A stretch of 32,785 nt of DNA, taken from assembly GCA_041609895.1 (NCBI GenBank), contig JBFIPX010000016.1:1-32785 (forward strand), given 5' to 3'. Made by a program: the position numbers and the translations under genes. Shown in pieces: positions 1 through 8,500 of the stretch. The stretch comes from JAHHLP01 sp041609895. GTDB taxonomy: Bacteria; Bacteroidota; Rhodothermia; Rhodothermales; JABDKH01. Every line of letters begins with the position of its first letter. The first letter of the stretch is position 1. A model generated the notes under the pieces. That model saw nothing but the letters and a program-made list of their open reading frames with translations, did not search any database and was not told the origin of the DNA.

Positions 1-120
1 CTTCTTGACGTCGGCCGCGTCGTCAATGCTTGAGACGAGAACGGGCGCGACGCCCAAAACTGCGATCGACACGGTACCGGCAAAAATCGCCAATAAGCCT
101 CTTCGGGTGAAACCATTCAT
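1..120 (-). CDS. Exported protein, N-terminal fragment (cut by window edge)
   Basis: Reading the minus strand from the ATG at 120, the first 40 residues are visible and the rest lies outside the window. They form an export signal: a short charged start with TRRGLL, then a hydrophobic stretch of about 20 residues, then an acidic and polar segment. The twin arginine followed by a hydrophobic core would fit a Tat signal, but an ordinary Sec signal or membrane anchor is equally possible. No clear Shine-Dalgarno site precedes the start. The function cannot be told from this fragment. Confidence 0.6.
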   Translation of the reverse strand, partial: MNGFTRRGLLAIFAGTVSIAVLGVAPVLVSSIDDAADVKK

Positions 121-334
121 GATAGGACCAGGATTGAATTAATTCGAAGAGCGGCCACCAGAGAGCCACCCCGACTGCAGCGAGTAACTACGCGCCCGAG
201 ACTTCTTTGTCAAGGCCGATGATCCATACGGTGGCGCCTTTCTCAAAAGCGAGCGACGCCTGCATTAGCTCCGCGGCAGGAAAAGCCTTCAGTCGTCATG
301 TCGAACGTAGCCTCTAACAAGGTCAGTAATCGAC

Positions 335-1321
335 CTACACCGCCTTCCCGTCAAACCAGCTCAGCGGAACCGGCTGGCGCTTCTTGCTCATGCGATAGGC
401 ACCGATCTTTCGAATCCGCTCGGGCAAACGGCTGACAAAATCCTGCTGCTCGGCCGCTTCTCCGCTAACCCGAAGATCGTTGACGCCGAGCCTCTCGTTG
501 AAGTCGACGAGGATGTCGGCATAGTCGCTCGGCGTGTACACACCTATATCTTGCGCGATGCTGGCGTACTGGTTGAACAGGTCGGGAGCCGGCGTCTCAC
601 CATCGGTCATGTACTGGGCGGGCATGATCACTCCGTCCTTCATCAGGTCGTGCCAGGACCGCAGCGCACCCTCCGGATCGGCATCGAATAGTGCCTTGCC
701 GACAGCAAAGTAGAACCGAGCGTGCCGCGCCTCGTCACCGGCCACGTTCCGGCACATCGTAGCCATTGTCTCGGCGTTTTCGGACTTGGCGATCTTCGCC
801 ACATTGACGTGCGAGACCCGCGTGGCCACCTCCTGAAACATCGGATACAGCACGCCCTTGTACAGGTCGTCGTCCTGTTCGAAGCCACCCCTCAGCAAGC
901 CAAAAATCGTCTTCTCGACGGCCTCCATGTTGACTCTACCCGTCAGCAGCAGGTATGCGTTGAGTACCCGGCCGTGCATGTCCTCCTCGGCGTTCCATCC
1001 ACGTGACCAAACGGACCACGGTCTGTCATCTATACCCGTCGGGTCGGGGAAGAGCGTGGCCAGTCGGGCGCTGTAGTTGGGGAGGGCCTCCTCGGTGATC
1101 ATGTTGCCGACGATAGTCGCAAGGATGCCAAGCCCGAGACCCTCGGCCTCGCGACGAAGCTCGGCAAGTGGCTCCTGATAGCCGGGCGTTTCCATCCATG
1201 AAAAGAACCGGGCCGGCCACCACTTCTTCGAGTCGTGATCCACCAACAGGTCGAGGTGTTGCTCGACCGTCGGTTCTATGAAATCGAGGACTTCCCTTTT
1301 ACGGGGATCAAATTCTCCCAT
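335..1321 (-). CDS. Soluble acyl-ACP desaturase (ferritin-like diiron)
   Basis: This 328-residue protein belongs to the soluble stearoyl-ACP delta-9 desaturase family (FA_desaturase_2), which puts a cis double bond into acyl chains carried on acyl carrier protein, using O2 and reduced ferredoxin. All six iron ligands can be read: E77 (TEEALP), E113 and H116 (EEDMH), E164 (FQE), E197 and H200 (DEARH). Further family signatures are SGRV-like TGRVNMEAVEKTI, the MPAQYMTDG segment, GVYTPSDYADIL and the tail SRLPERIRKI...PLSWFD. Length and order match the plant enzymes without the transit peptide. It stands alone between an exported protein and a permease, so it is probably its own transcription unit for membrane fluidity control. 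Regiospecificity cannot be read from sequence. Confidence 0.93.
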   Translation of the reverse strand: MGEFDPRKREVLDFIEPTVEQHLDLLVDHDSKKWWPARFFSWMETPGYQEPLAELRREAEGLGLGILATIVGNMITEEALPNYSARLATLFPDPTGIDDRPWSVWSRGWNAEEDMHGRVLNAYLLLTGRVNMEAVEKTIFGLLRGGFEQDDDLYKGVLYPMFQEVATRVSHVNVAKIAKSENAETMATMCRNVAGDEARHARFYFAVGKALFDADPEGALRSWHDLMKDGVIMPAQYMTDGETPAPDLFNQYASIAQDIGVYTPSDYADILVDFNERLGVNDLRVSGEAAEQQDFVSRLPERIRKIGAYRMSKKRQPVPLSWFDGKAV

Positions 1322-1647
1322 CTAACTTTAGGTTGGTACGGCCGTAAAATAATAGATCAGATCCCGCGACACCATTCTGATGTATTGTAGTGTCTCGGCG
1401 AGCGCAGTGACCAAATACACCCGGAGCGTCCGTGGGCTGCGGGCAAGATCGCAAAAGGCTGACGAGCAGGCATTATCTTTAGCCGCACAGTCCCATTCTA
1501 GTACGCACTGAGCCCCGCGTCCCAACCCGCGATCTCCCTTTACCCCTTCGATCGCCGCCCTTCGTCGCGGCGGCCGAGGGCCGGTTGATCACATACGTGC
1601 TCCCAAACAAGCGAGAGCAACTGCAAACCCGACATCCCGTCAATTGA
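1322..1647. other. Intergenic region without a supported gene
   Basis: This 326-base gap lies between two minus-strand genes. Open frames in it show no recognisable protein. It holds one GC-rich inverted repeat, CGCCGC at 1553-1558 with GCGGCG at 1567-1572, and next to it CGGCC-GAG-GGCCG, about 65-95 bases after the permease stop. These could form a terminator hairpin, but no U-tract follows. The rest should include the promoter of the desaturase; no convincing -33/-7 pair was seen. Confidence 0.5.
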
Positions 1648-2991
1648 TTACGATCGGAGGTCAGGGCCGTCGCGTCGTTGACGCCGTAGCCAGATCACCG
1701 AAACCGGAAGGCCGGTCGCCACGAAGGCGATATCGATAAGCGACTTCTCCCATTCGAACACCGCTCGGAAAACGAGCAGTCCGACGAGGCCGACCAGGTA
1801 GACCGCCGGAAGCAGCGGATAGCCGGGCATACGGAACGCTCCGTCCTCGCCGACTCCCTGTCGACGGAATCGAAAGAGAGCCAGCGTCGTCATCGAGTAG
1901 AAGATCAGGATGGCGAACACCATCCCGGCCGCAATGCTCTCGAACGACCCGCGCACGAGCAGGATCACGGATGCCCACACGACATGTGCAAGGATCGCGC
2001 GGCTTGGAGTGCGAAACGTCGCGTGGACGTGATCGAACCACTTGAGGAACAGCCCGTCCCGCGCCATTGCATAGTAAACTCTGCTGGCCGACATCGTCGT
2101 TCCGTTGATGCTGGAGACGGCCGACACAATCGCCAGTACCGCGACCAGACTCGCGCCGACCGGCCCGACCATGATCGACGCGATGTCGGCGGCCGGGGTG
2201 GCGGTTGCGCGCAGCGCGTCCATCCCAAGGACGTAATGATAGATGGTCACTACGACCCAGTAGATCACCAGCACGATTCCCAGACCGTAGAGCATGCTGC
2301 GAGGGATTACACGCCGGGGCTCGTTCATCTCGCCAGCCACATACCCGACGCGATCCCACCCGGCATGGGTGAAGATTATCAGCATCAGCGCCGGAATCAG
2401 GTTGCCTAGAAAGCCGTTGTCGGTGAGTGGTGCGGACGTCGAACCGAGCTGGCTTTCCGTTCCGCCAAGCAGGACCGCAAAGAAAACCGCGAACAGCAAA
2501 AGGCCCGCTACCTTCGCAACCGTCGTCACCTTCTGGAACAGGGCTGCCCACTGTACGCCCACGTAATTGAAGATGCCGACCATCGCAATTACGCACAGCG
2601 CGGTAGCTGTGTGGCTCCATCCCTCGATCGGTAGGAAGAAGGCGACGTAGTCGGCTGTGATGATGGCCAGACCGGCTCCTGGGCTGGTCCGGATGATGAA
2701 CAGTTGCGCCCAACCGAACATAAACCCTGCAAAGGGCCCGAATGCCCGATTGATGTACGCATACTCGCCGCCGGTCGTCGGAAGCCGAGTGCCTAGCTCG
2801 GCATAGATCAGGCCGCCGATCATCACGAAGACCCCGACGGCAAGCCAGCTCACAATCACGCCGGAAAAAGACCCGAAGTAGCCGGCGATAATGTATGGGG
2901 TCGAATAGATGCCCGACCCGATGGTGATACCGATGAGGAGGGCAACGCCGTCGAACGTGGTCAGCGACCTTCGTAGTGTAGGATCGGGCAT
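1648..2991 (-). CDS. APC-family amino acid permease
   Basis: This 447-residue integral membrane protein has about 12 hydrophobic segments and the amino acid-polyamine-organocation (APC) signature GITIGSGIYSTP at residues 21-32 in the first helix, the unwound substrate-binding helix of the LeuT fold. The loop AELGTRLPTTGGEYAYI is also typical of the family, close to the LAT/SteT-type amino acid exchangers. It should move amino acids across the cytoplasmic membrane, by exchange or proton symport; the substrate cannot be told. The ATG at 2991 puts a short polar tail before helix 1, which is normal. No partner gene is adjacent. Confidence 0.9.
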   Translation of the reverse strand: MPDPTLRRSLTTFDGVALLIGITIGSGIYSTPYIIAGYFGSFSGVIVSWLAVGVFVMIGGLIYAELGTRLPTTGGEYAYINRAFGPFAGFMFGWAQLFIIRTSPGAGLAIITADYVAFFLPIEGWSHTATALCVIAMVGIFNYVGVQWAALFQKVTTVAKVAGLLLFAVFFAVLLGGTESQLGSTSAPLTDNGFLGNLIPALMLIIFTHAGWDRVGYVAGEMNEPRRVIPRSMLYGLGIVLVIYWVVVTIYHYVLGMDALRATATPAADIASIMVGPVGASLVAVLAIVSAVSSINGTTMSASRVYYAMARDGLFLKWFDHVHATFRTPSRAILAHVVWASVILLVRGSFESIAAGMVFAILIFYSMTTLALFRFRRQGVGEDGAFRMPGYPLLPAVYLVGLVGLLVFRAVFEWEKSLIDIAFVATGLPVSVIWLRRQRRDGPDLRS

Positions 2992-3132
2992 GACCTAGGC
3001 CATTTTGCGCATCATACGCCCCGACGACTGGGGGCAGTTCGGAAGTCTGGCTTAGCCCTGGAATGCTTCACGCTTCTGAACCAAACAAGTCCCTCCGGGC
3101 GTCTATCTTAGGTACAAATTACCGACATTGCC

Positions 3133-3345
3133 ATGCCGTCCGACCGTCACCGCATCGATCGAAACGCGCTCGACGTCGTTACCCTATCCACCCAGGAGAA
3201 GGGTGACCGCGAATACTGGCTTGCCCGTTCGCCGCAAGAACGATGGGAAGCCGTCGAACAGATCCGGCAGGTTCTATATGGATACGACCCGTCTTCCGCG
3301 CGACTTCGGCGAGTTCTTGAAGTTGTTGACAGACCATGGAGTTAG
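3133..3345 (+). CDS. Small conserved protein, partner of the nucleotidyltransferase
   Basis: This 70-residue soluble protein starts at the ATG at 3133 and overlaps the next gene by 68 bases in another frame. Its core reads EYWLARSPQERWEAVEQIR followed by QVLYGYDPSSARLRRVLEVV. From memory, short proteins with this pattern (a residue run ending in YGYDP..ARLQRVLE) often sit directly before small nucleotidyltransferases; no domain name is recalled. The arrangement resembles a toxin-antitoxin pair in which this would be the small partner. The overlap implies translational coupling. Function is an inference from position only. Confidence 0.75.
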   Translation: MPSDRHRIDRNALDVVTLSTQEKGDREYWLARSPQERWEAVEQIRQVLYGYDPSSARLRRVLEVVDRPWS

Positions 3346-3727
3346 GTACATGGTGGTCGGTGGCTACGCCGTCGCGTGGCATGGCTACGTGCGCGCCACG
3401 GCCGACCTGGACGTCTGGATTGATAGAACAACGGAGAACGCCCAGCGTCTGGTCGAGGCTCTCTTCAAATTCGGCTTCGGCGTAGAGCGCTTGAATGCGG
3501 ATCTCTTCATGGAGCAGAAGCGCGTAGTGCGCATGGGCCATCCACCGTTTCGTATACAGATCCTTACGTCCGTTTCAGGACTGGAATTCGCGGACGCTTA
3601 CCCAAACCGCCTCGAGGAATCCTGGGACGATGTGAAGGTCAGTTTGATTGGATTGACTGATCTCAAAAAGAACAAGCGAGAGGCCGGTCGGCACCAGGAT
3701 CTCGACGATCTCGAACACCTCTCTTGA
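3278..3727 (+). CDS. Small nucleotidyltransferase (DUF6036/AbiEii-like)
   Basis: A 149-residue protein with the polymerase-beta-type nucleotidyltransferase signature: VVGGYAVAWHG followed by ATADLDVW, giving the G-G and D-x-D metal-binding residues. Downstream it has FRIQILTSVSG and the ending LKKNKREAGRHQDLDDLEHL, common in DUF6036/AbiEii-like enzymes. Such proteins transfer a nucleotide to a target and several serve as toxins or antitoxins; the target here is unknown. An upstream in-frame TTG at 3128 would give 199 residues, but that extension is low-complexity Arg/Pro/Ser sequence over the preceding gene, so the ATG at 3278 is preferred. It is coupled to the small gene at 3133-3345. Confidence 0.85.
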   Translation: MDTTRLPRDFGEFLKLLTDHGVRYMVVGGYAVAWHGYVRATADLDVWIDRTTENAQRLVEALFKFGFGVERLNADLFMEQKRVVRMGHPPFRIQILTSVSGLEFADAYPNRLEESWDDVKVSLIGLTDLKKNKREAGRHQDLDDLEHLS

Positions 3728-3795
3728 AGCGGCTCGCCACGTCGGCAGCGGATTTCACTTGCTAATCGAGTGTGCCCTAACGACATTCGCTTCGT

Positions 3796-3842
3796 GGTGC
3801 CGTAGTGCATCGCGGTCCTAATGCGATTGGCACGCCGGCACC
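3796..3842 (+). promoter_or_regulatory. Long stem-loop between nucleotidyltransferase and cupin genes
   Basis: GGTGCCG at 3796-3802 pairs exactly with CGGCACC at 3836-3842. Inside, TGC (3806-3808) pairs with GCA (3830-3832) and ATCGC (3809-3813) with GCGAT (3823-3827), leaving a 9-base loop. The 15 pairs form a long, slightly interrupted hairpin ending 28 bases before the cupin ATG and about 70 bases after the nucleotidyltransferase stop. It could end the upstream transcript or act in the cupin leader. No U-tract follows. Confidence 0.45.
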
Positions 3843-3870
3843 TTAACGCTCCAAACGAAAAGGTCCGGCA

Positions 3871-4359
3871 ATGAAACCTCTCATCACAATCATGTGCATC
3901 GCCTGCCTGGCGATGCTTCCGCCGCTGGCGGACGCTCAAGATCATGCCGCGGGACATCTGCTCGTCGCTCCGTCCGACGTCAAGTGGAGCCCGGGGCCCG
4001 CTTCGCTGCCACCCGGCGCTGAAATCGCAATCATCGAGGGAGATCCGGCAAAAGAAGGCCCACTGACCATACGGCTAAAGTTTCCGGCTGACTACGCCGT
4101 CGCTCCGCATACGCACCCCGTAACCGAGCAGCTCACCGTCCTGAAAGGATCCATCGCCCTTGGTGTTGGCAAGAAGATGGACAAGAAGGCGGCCAAACAC
4201 CTGTCGGCCGGCGGCTACTCGATGATGCCGAAGGAGATGCCGCACTATGCCTGGACGACGGAGCCGACCGTCATCCAGCTTAACTCGAGCGGTCCGTGGG
4301 GCATCACGTACGTCAACAAGAAAGACGACCCTCGCGAGAAGAAGATGGGCAGCAACTAA
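3871..4359 (+). CDS. Secreted single-domain cupin
   Basis: This 162-residue protein begins with a signal peptide (hydrophobic residues about 4-20, likely cut after ADA near residue 22). The mature part is one cupin barrel. Motif 1 gives H80 and H82 (APHTHP), E87 (TEQLTV) and a glycine at 93; motif 2 is GGYSMMPKEMPHYAW with H125. These are the usual metal ligands, so a metal-binding periplasmic or exported cupin is expected. Substrate and reaction are unknown; related secreted cupins are annotated only by fold. The tail is rich in lysine and aspartate. The stem-loop at 3796-3842 lies in its leader. Confidence 0.85.
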   Translation: MKPLITIMCIACLAMLPPLADAQDHAAGHLLVAPSDVKWSPGPASLPPGAEIAIIEGDPAKEGPLTIRLKFPADYAVAPHTHPVTEQLTVLKGSIALGVGKKMDKKAAKHLSAGGYSMMPKEMPHYAWTTEPTVIQLNSSGPWGITYVNKKDDPREKKMGSN

Positions 4360-4368
4360 CCGCGTGGA

Positions 4369-4393
4369 GGTCGGCCGTCTACTCGGCCAGACC
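4369..4393 (+). terminator. Hairpin after the cupin gene
   Basis: GGTC (4369-4372) plus GGCCG (4373-4377) pair with CGGCC (4384-4388) plus GACC (4390-4393), with one bulged A and a 6-base loop. It begins 9 bases after the cupin stop. There is no U-tract, so it is a weak terminator candidate or a 3' end stabiliser. Confidence 0.45.
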
Positions 4394-4506
4394 CCCGACT
4401 TCGCCAAACACGTGGTCGATTAGCAGGCGGAAACTGCGCCGTCTTTGACAGCGCAGCGGGGTCCGCCACGCCTTGATCATTCTCAACTCAACGAAGAGGC
4501 GCTACC

Positions 4507-4800
4507 ATGTATCTCGTTCGAGAAATACTCAGATGTAAACCGGGTCGTTCAAAAGAACTCGTGGCCAAGTTCAAGGAGAGTTTCAAGCATATGGAGGGCG
4601 CGGGACTCTTAAATGCGCGGGTCATGACCGACACCGCAACGACGTACTGGACGGTCGTGGCGGAGTTCGAAGTAAATGAACCCGGTGATGTATGGAACGG
4701 CCATCAGGAATTGGGTCAGCGACCCGCGTATGCCGAAGCGATGAAAGGCTACATGGACTGTATCCAGGGAGGGCACCGGGAAATATTCAAGATCGAATAG
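4507..4800 (+). CDS. Small dimeric alpha-beta barrel (ABM-like) protein
   Basis: This 97-residue cytosolic protein looks like a ferredoxin-like dimeric alpha-beta barrel: an N-terminal strand MYLVREILRCKPGRS, a helix ELVAKFKESFKHME, then strands around ARVMTDTATTYWTVVAEFEV, and a last helix and strand. Families with this shape include antibiotic-biosynthesis monooxygenase-like and NIPSNAP-like proteins, but no catalytic residue is visible. An AGAGG stretch sits about 10 bases before the ATG. The hairpin at 4886-4904 may close this transcript. Exact role unknown. Confidence 0.75.
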   Translation: MYLVREILRCKPGRSKELVAKFKESFKHMEGAGLLNARVMTDTATTYWTVVAEFEVNEPGDVWNGHQELGQRPAYAEAMKGYMDCIQGGHREIFKIE

Positions 4801-4885
4801 TCCTTTCGGGGACGTCCGACGGAAGTGGGATTTGAGAGGAGGGTGATTGCATCGTACGGCCGGAGAACGAACACTGCGACACAAT

Positions 4886-4904
4886 GGTGGGGGTTGCCCC
4901 CACC
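4886..4904 (+). terminator. Perfect 8-bp GC hairpin
   Basis: GGTGGGGG (4886-4893), loop TTG, CCCCCACC (4897-4904): a perfect 8-base stem 86 bases after the stop at 4800 and about 97 bases before the next start. No U-tract follows. It may end the upstream transcript or lie in the leader of the gene at 5001. Confidence 0.45.
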
Positions 4905-5000
4905 TGCTTGCGCGGAATCGCATTCCTAAACTTCTACCACTGCGTTCCGTACCCTCAAAACGGTGGAAGTCAGCGGTCTACCAACCTGCGGCCAGAAGTC

Positions 5001-5273
5001 ATGCTCTTACTTTTTGTGATCAGCGTTCTCGCCTTGACTGGTATGGTCTTCTACAAGACTATTATTACCAAGGAATGGCGCAATGTGGTGCCCAACGAAT
5101 CGGCCCATTGGCACGGCGTGATCTTTTACAAGAATCCGGATGACCCCAGATACTTTCTGCCGAAAAGAACCGGGTTGGGGTGGACAATCAACTTTGCGCA
5201 CCCCGGAGCCATTGTGATGCTGGTGCTGATACTCGTCGCCGTGGTGAGTTTCGCACAGATGATGATGGGGTAG
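5001..5273 (+). CDS. Small two-helix membrane protein with DUF5808 domain
   Basis: The protein of 90 residues has a transmembrane helix at residues 1-19, a polar middle, and a second helix at about 69-88. The middle segment (37-68) contains WHGVIFYKNPDDPRYFLP followed by KRTGLGWTINFAHPGA, the pattern of DUF5808 (short membrane-linked domain with N-P-D-D-x-x-x-x-x-P and GWTxNF). Upstream in-frame ATG at 4884 would add 39 residues with no conserved look and an unusual composition, so 5001 is preferred. Function of DUF5808 is unknown. Confidence 0.75.
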   Translation: MLLLFVISVLALTGMVFYKTIITKEWRNVVPNESAHWHGVIFYKNPDDPRYFLPKRTGLGWTINFAHPGAIVMLVLILVAVVSFAQMMMG

Positions 5274-5283
5274 AAGTCGTGAG

Positions 5284-5347
5284 GCACCGAGTCTAGGTAT
5301 CGACTCGCACCGCCAGTGACCTGGCGTCTCGCAATGCGAGTCGGTGC
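5284..5347. terminator. Structured convergent intergenic element (bidirectional terminator candidate)
   Basis: A central hairpin CGCCAG-TGAC-CTGGCG (5311-5326) sits inside CGACTCGCA (5301-5309) paired with TGCGAGTCG (5335-5343). A competing outer pair joins GCACCGA (5284-5290) with TCGGTGC (5341-5347), and CTCGC-AAT-GCGAG (5328-5340) is another alternative. It lies between a plus-strand gene ending at 5273 and a minus-strand gene ending at 5557, as expected for a shared terminator. No U-tract is evident on either strand. Confidence 0.5.
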
Positions 5348-5556
5348 TGAAGGTACTGACCCTGCCAAAGGCCGGCACCGGTTTAGGTTTGCTCGAATCG
5401 TTCAGCCGGTGTGCTTCTCAGCTGCCGCCGTTCGTCAGCTCAGGCACACGGGCTTCGATCTCCTCGCTCGTTAGCACCTCCAAAAAAGCGGCGAGCCAGG
5501 CCGGATGAGCGGGCCGCGCCGGCCCGGTAAGTGCAAGTGAGACTGGGAGATAGCCC

Positions 5557-8500
5557 CTAAGCAGCCGGCTCGCCCGCCTGCCGCTCACTGAGCTGGTCGA
5601 TGCGACGGAGTACCTCTTCAACGACCGGTTGCAGCTCGGCGTCCGCGTCTTTCCAAAGTTCGGCCAGCTTCACGTAATACTCCAGCGCTTTGTCGGTCTC
5701 GCCGCGCGCTTCGTAAAGCTCGCCGAGCTTGCGGTACGTTGGTCCGAGGACGTGTCGGTCGTCGGTAAGCAGGGCGGGCGAAAGTTCATTGGCGTGCCGA
5801 AGATAGGCGGCCAGTGCTGCGTCTGTGTCACCAAGACCTTCGTAGGCAGTGCCAACCTCGAAGTTGCCGCAGTAGGTTACCGGCCAACCACCCATACGGT
5901 TGTAGCAACGCTCGTAGGAACTGATCGCATCCCGGTATCGCCCATCTGCCAGAGCGATCGCACCGCGCGCCGCATCCGCGAAAGGTAATCCTTCGACGAT
6001 CGGGGATGGCAAGTCGCGCTCGAATCTACTCATGACCTCCTGCGCGCGCGGCAGCTCGCCTGCATACGCAAACGCAAGCGCGACGACTGGGTAAGGCCGG
6101 TTCACGGGAGCGATCTCCTCAAAGCGGGGATCGGCAAGGACCGCCTCCAGCCGCTCCACGGCACCGGATACGTCGTTACCGAAACGTATGTCGACGAGAC
6201 TCTGCTCGACATCTGCAATCAGCGCCCACTGGTGAACGTCTCGCTTCTCACTCAACTGCTGGAATTGCTTTAACGCCGCCTCAGCTTCCCCCAGCTTGCC
6301 GCGAACGAGCCGATCTGAATAGCGGTACCACTGGCCGAGCCAGAGCCACACGTCATTCCCCTCAGCTGCTTGCATCCAGCGATCGAGATGCTCATCCACG
6401 ACATCGAAGTTGCGCTGCGCTGCCGCGATACGCACCCGCCAGCGCGCGGCGCGCACGTCCTCACCGTTGAGCGCCTCATAGTCGGAGATGAGCGAATCCG
6501 CCTCCTCGTACCGTTCGAGCCCGAGAATGCCGTCGAGCGAATTCTCTCGCGCCACCCACGAACCGTCGACCGCTAAGGCTGCCAGCCCAGCCCTCCGCGC
6601 CTCCTCCCACTGGCGCGTCTGGATGCTAAGCGCAGAGTAATTGGCCAGAGCGATGTCGTCGTCGGGCTTCTCCTCTAGCAGCAGTCGGTACGCCGCTTTC
6701 GCCTCCTCAAGGTCGAGCTCAACATTCCAGAAATAGAAGGCCGTGGCGTGATAGCGCTCGATACGTGGGAGCCGGTCGCGAAGCTCGTAAGTAATCCTCG
6801 CGTGCTCACGCTGACGATCGAAGTCGGCGGCTGTTTGCGACAGCAGCACCGCCAGCTTGCGATGTGCCATTGCAAATTCGGGGTCCATCCGTATCGCCTC
6901 CTCGAGTAAGGCTTCACCCCTCTCGTAATCGTTGTCGATGTCGATCGCCCGTTGGCTCTGTGTATATTTTTCCAGTGCCTCAATGGACGCAGTCGTCACT
7001 TTGTCTAACGGTTCGCCTTCACGGATCGATTTCAGAGACTCACCAATGCGATCACGAAGGTTGGCCGACAGGCGGTCAACGGCCCCAACTACTTCGTTCC
7101 GACTCTCGGCAATTTCGCGCAGGGAGACATAGCTCTCCCCATCCGCCGATGCGATCAACTCGGCCGTGATGATGTAGCCGTCGGCAAGGCCGCTAAGCGT
7201 ACCTGTAACGACACCCTTGACGCCCTCGCGGGTTGCCACCTCGAGAGCGAGCTCCCTCGTGAGGGTCGTATCGGTCGGCACCTTCATCCTTTCCAGGGCT
7301 TCCGTAATACGTGTGGTTTGCATCAGCCGGATCACGGGTGACTGGCTCAGGTCGATGCGGAAAAGTTCCGTCACGGACTGGCTCAGCGTGCTGTCAGCGG
7401 TCCGATTCTCGAAGTCGGCAACGATCAATTGGTCACGTTCGCTCAAGACGCCGGCGCTGACAAGGCTGGCGGCCGGTCCGATGCCGGCGGATCGCATTAC
7501 CGCAAAAGCGGCCGTGAACAGTATCAGCCCGGCGAACGCCGCAAACCCGCCTATGACCGCGTTGCGGACGGTCAGCAGTCGCCGGATTCCACGCCGCGCG
7601 GTGCCTTGCTCGGACTCGGAAAGAATCTGACGTCGCTCGTGCACGCTGCCCAGCAGGAGGGAGGGGAGCCCGATGACGAGCAGGATGCCGGTCGCCACCA
7701 GCACCCAGTCGGGAAGGCCCGCCAGTATCATGACAGCATATGCCAGGCCCAGAACTCCCGCCGATATCAGCCCGAAGACGACGAGCAATTTGACGGGATC
7801 GTGATACCAGCCGAGACGCGATGCAGGCGATCGCTGCTCAACCGCTGACGGACTAGGAGGGTCGGCGATGCGCATCAGATCCCGCGCCACTTCCGCGGTT
7901 AATCGTGGCCGCCTGTTCGGGTCTTTGTCGAGGCTCGACGCGACGAACTGTCTCAATTCCGCGGGCGTGTCGGACGGCAGCTTGGATAGATCGACTTCTT
8001 CATTGAGGACTGCATACAGGACCGCCTGCTCGTAATCGCCCGTGAAGGGTACCACACCGGTTAGCATCTGATACAGGGTGATGCCGAGCGACCACGTATC
8101 GGCAGCCGGACCGGCATCCTCTCCGCGCACCTGCTCGGGGGACATGTATGAGCTCGTCCCCAGCGTGGAGCCTGACTTGGTGAGGTGCGCTCCGCCAGCC
8201 AGCTTCGCCAGCCCGAAGTCAAGGATCTTGACATATCCGTCATCGGTGATGACGATGTTACCCGGCTTGATGTCTCGATGGACGATGTCCTTTCGATGTG
8301 CCGCCGCGAGTCCATCCGCAATTTGCGATGCGATGCGCACCGCCTCAGGCACCGCCAGCGTCCCGAGGGCGATGCGGTCCTTCAGCGTCTCGCCGCCATA
8401 GTAGGCCATGACGATAAAACGCTGTCCGGCCGAGTCAGCCCCCGAACCCTCCGTCTCCCCGATGTCAAAGATGCTGCAAATGTTGGGGTGATCGATCGAC

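Noticed and set aside
1328..1525. 65-residue minus-strand open frame
   Set aside because: No recognised family or start signal; likely chance.
1661..2713. Long minus-strand frame inside the permease gene
   Set aside because: Arg/Pro/Gly-rich product in another frame of the permease; shadow of the true gene.
3128..3277. Upstream in-frame extension of the nucleotidyltransferase (start TTG 3128)
   Set aside because: The added 50 residues are Arg/Pro/Ser-rich and cover the small upstream gene; the ATG at 3278 begins directly at the family-like part.
5418..5621. 67-residue minus-strand open frame near the kinase end
   Set aside because: The end looks vaguely protein-like, but it overlaps the kinase C-terminus in another frame and matches nothing recognised.
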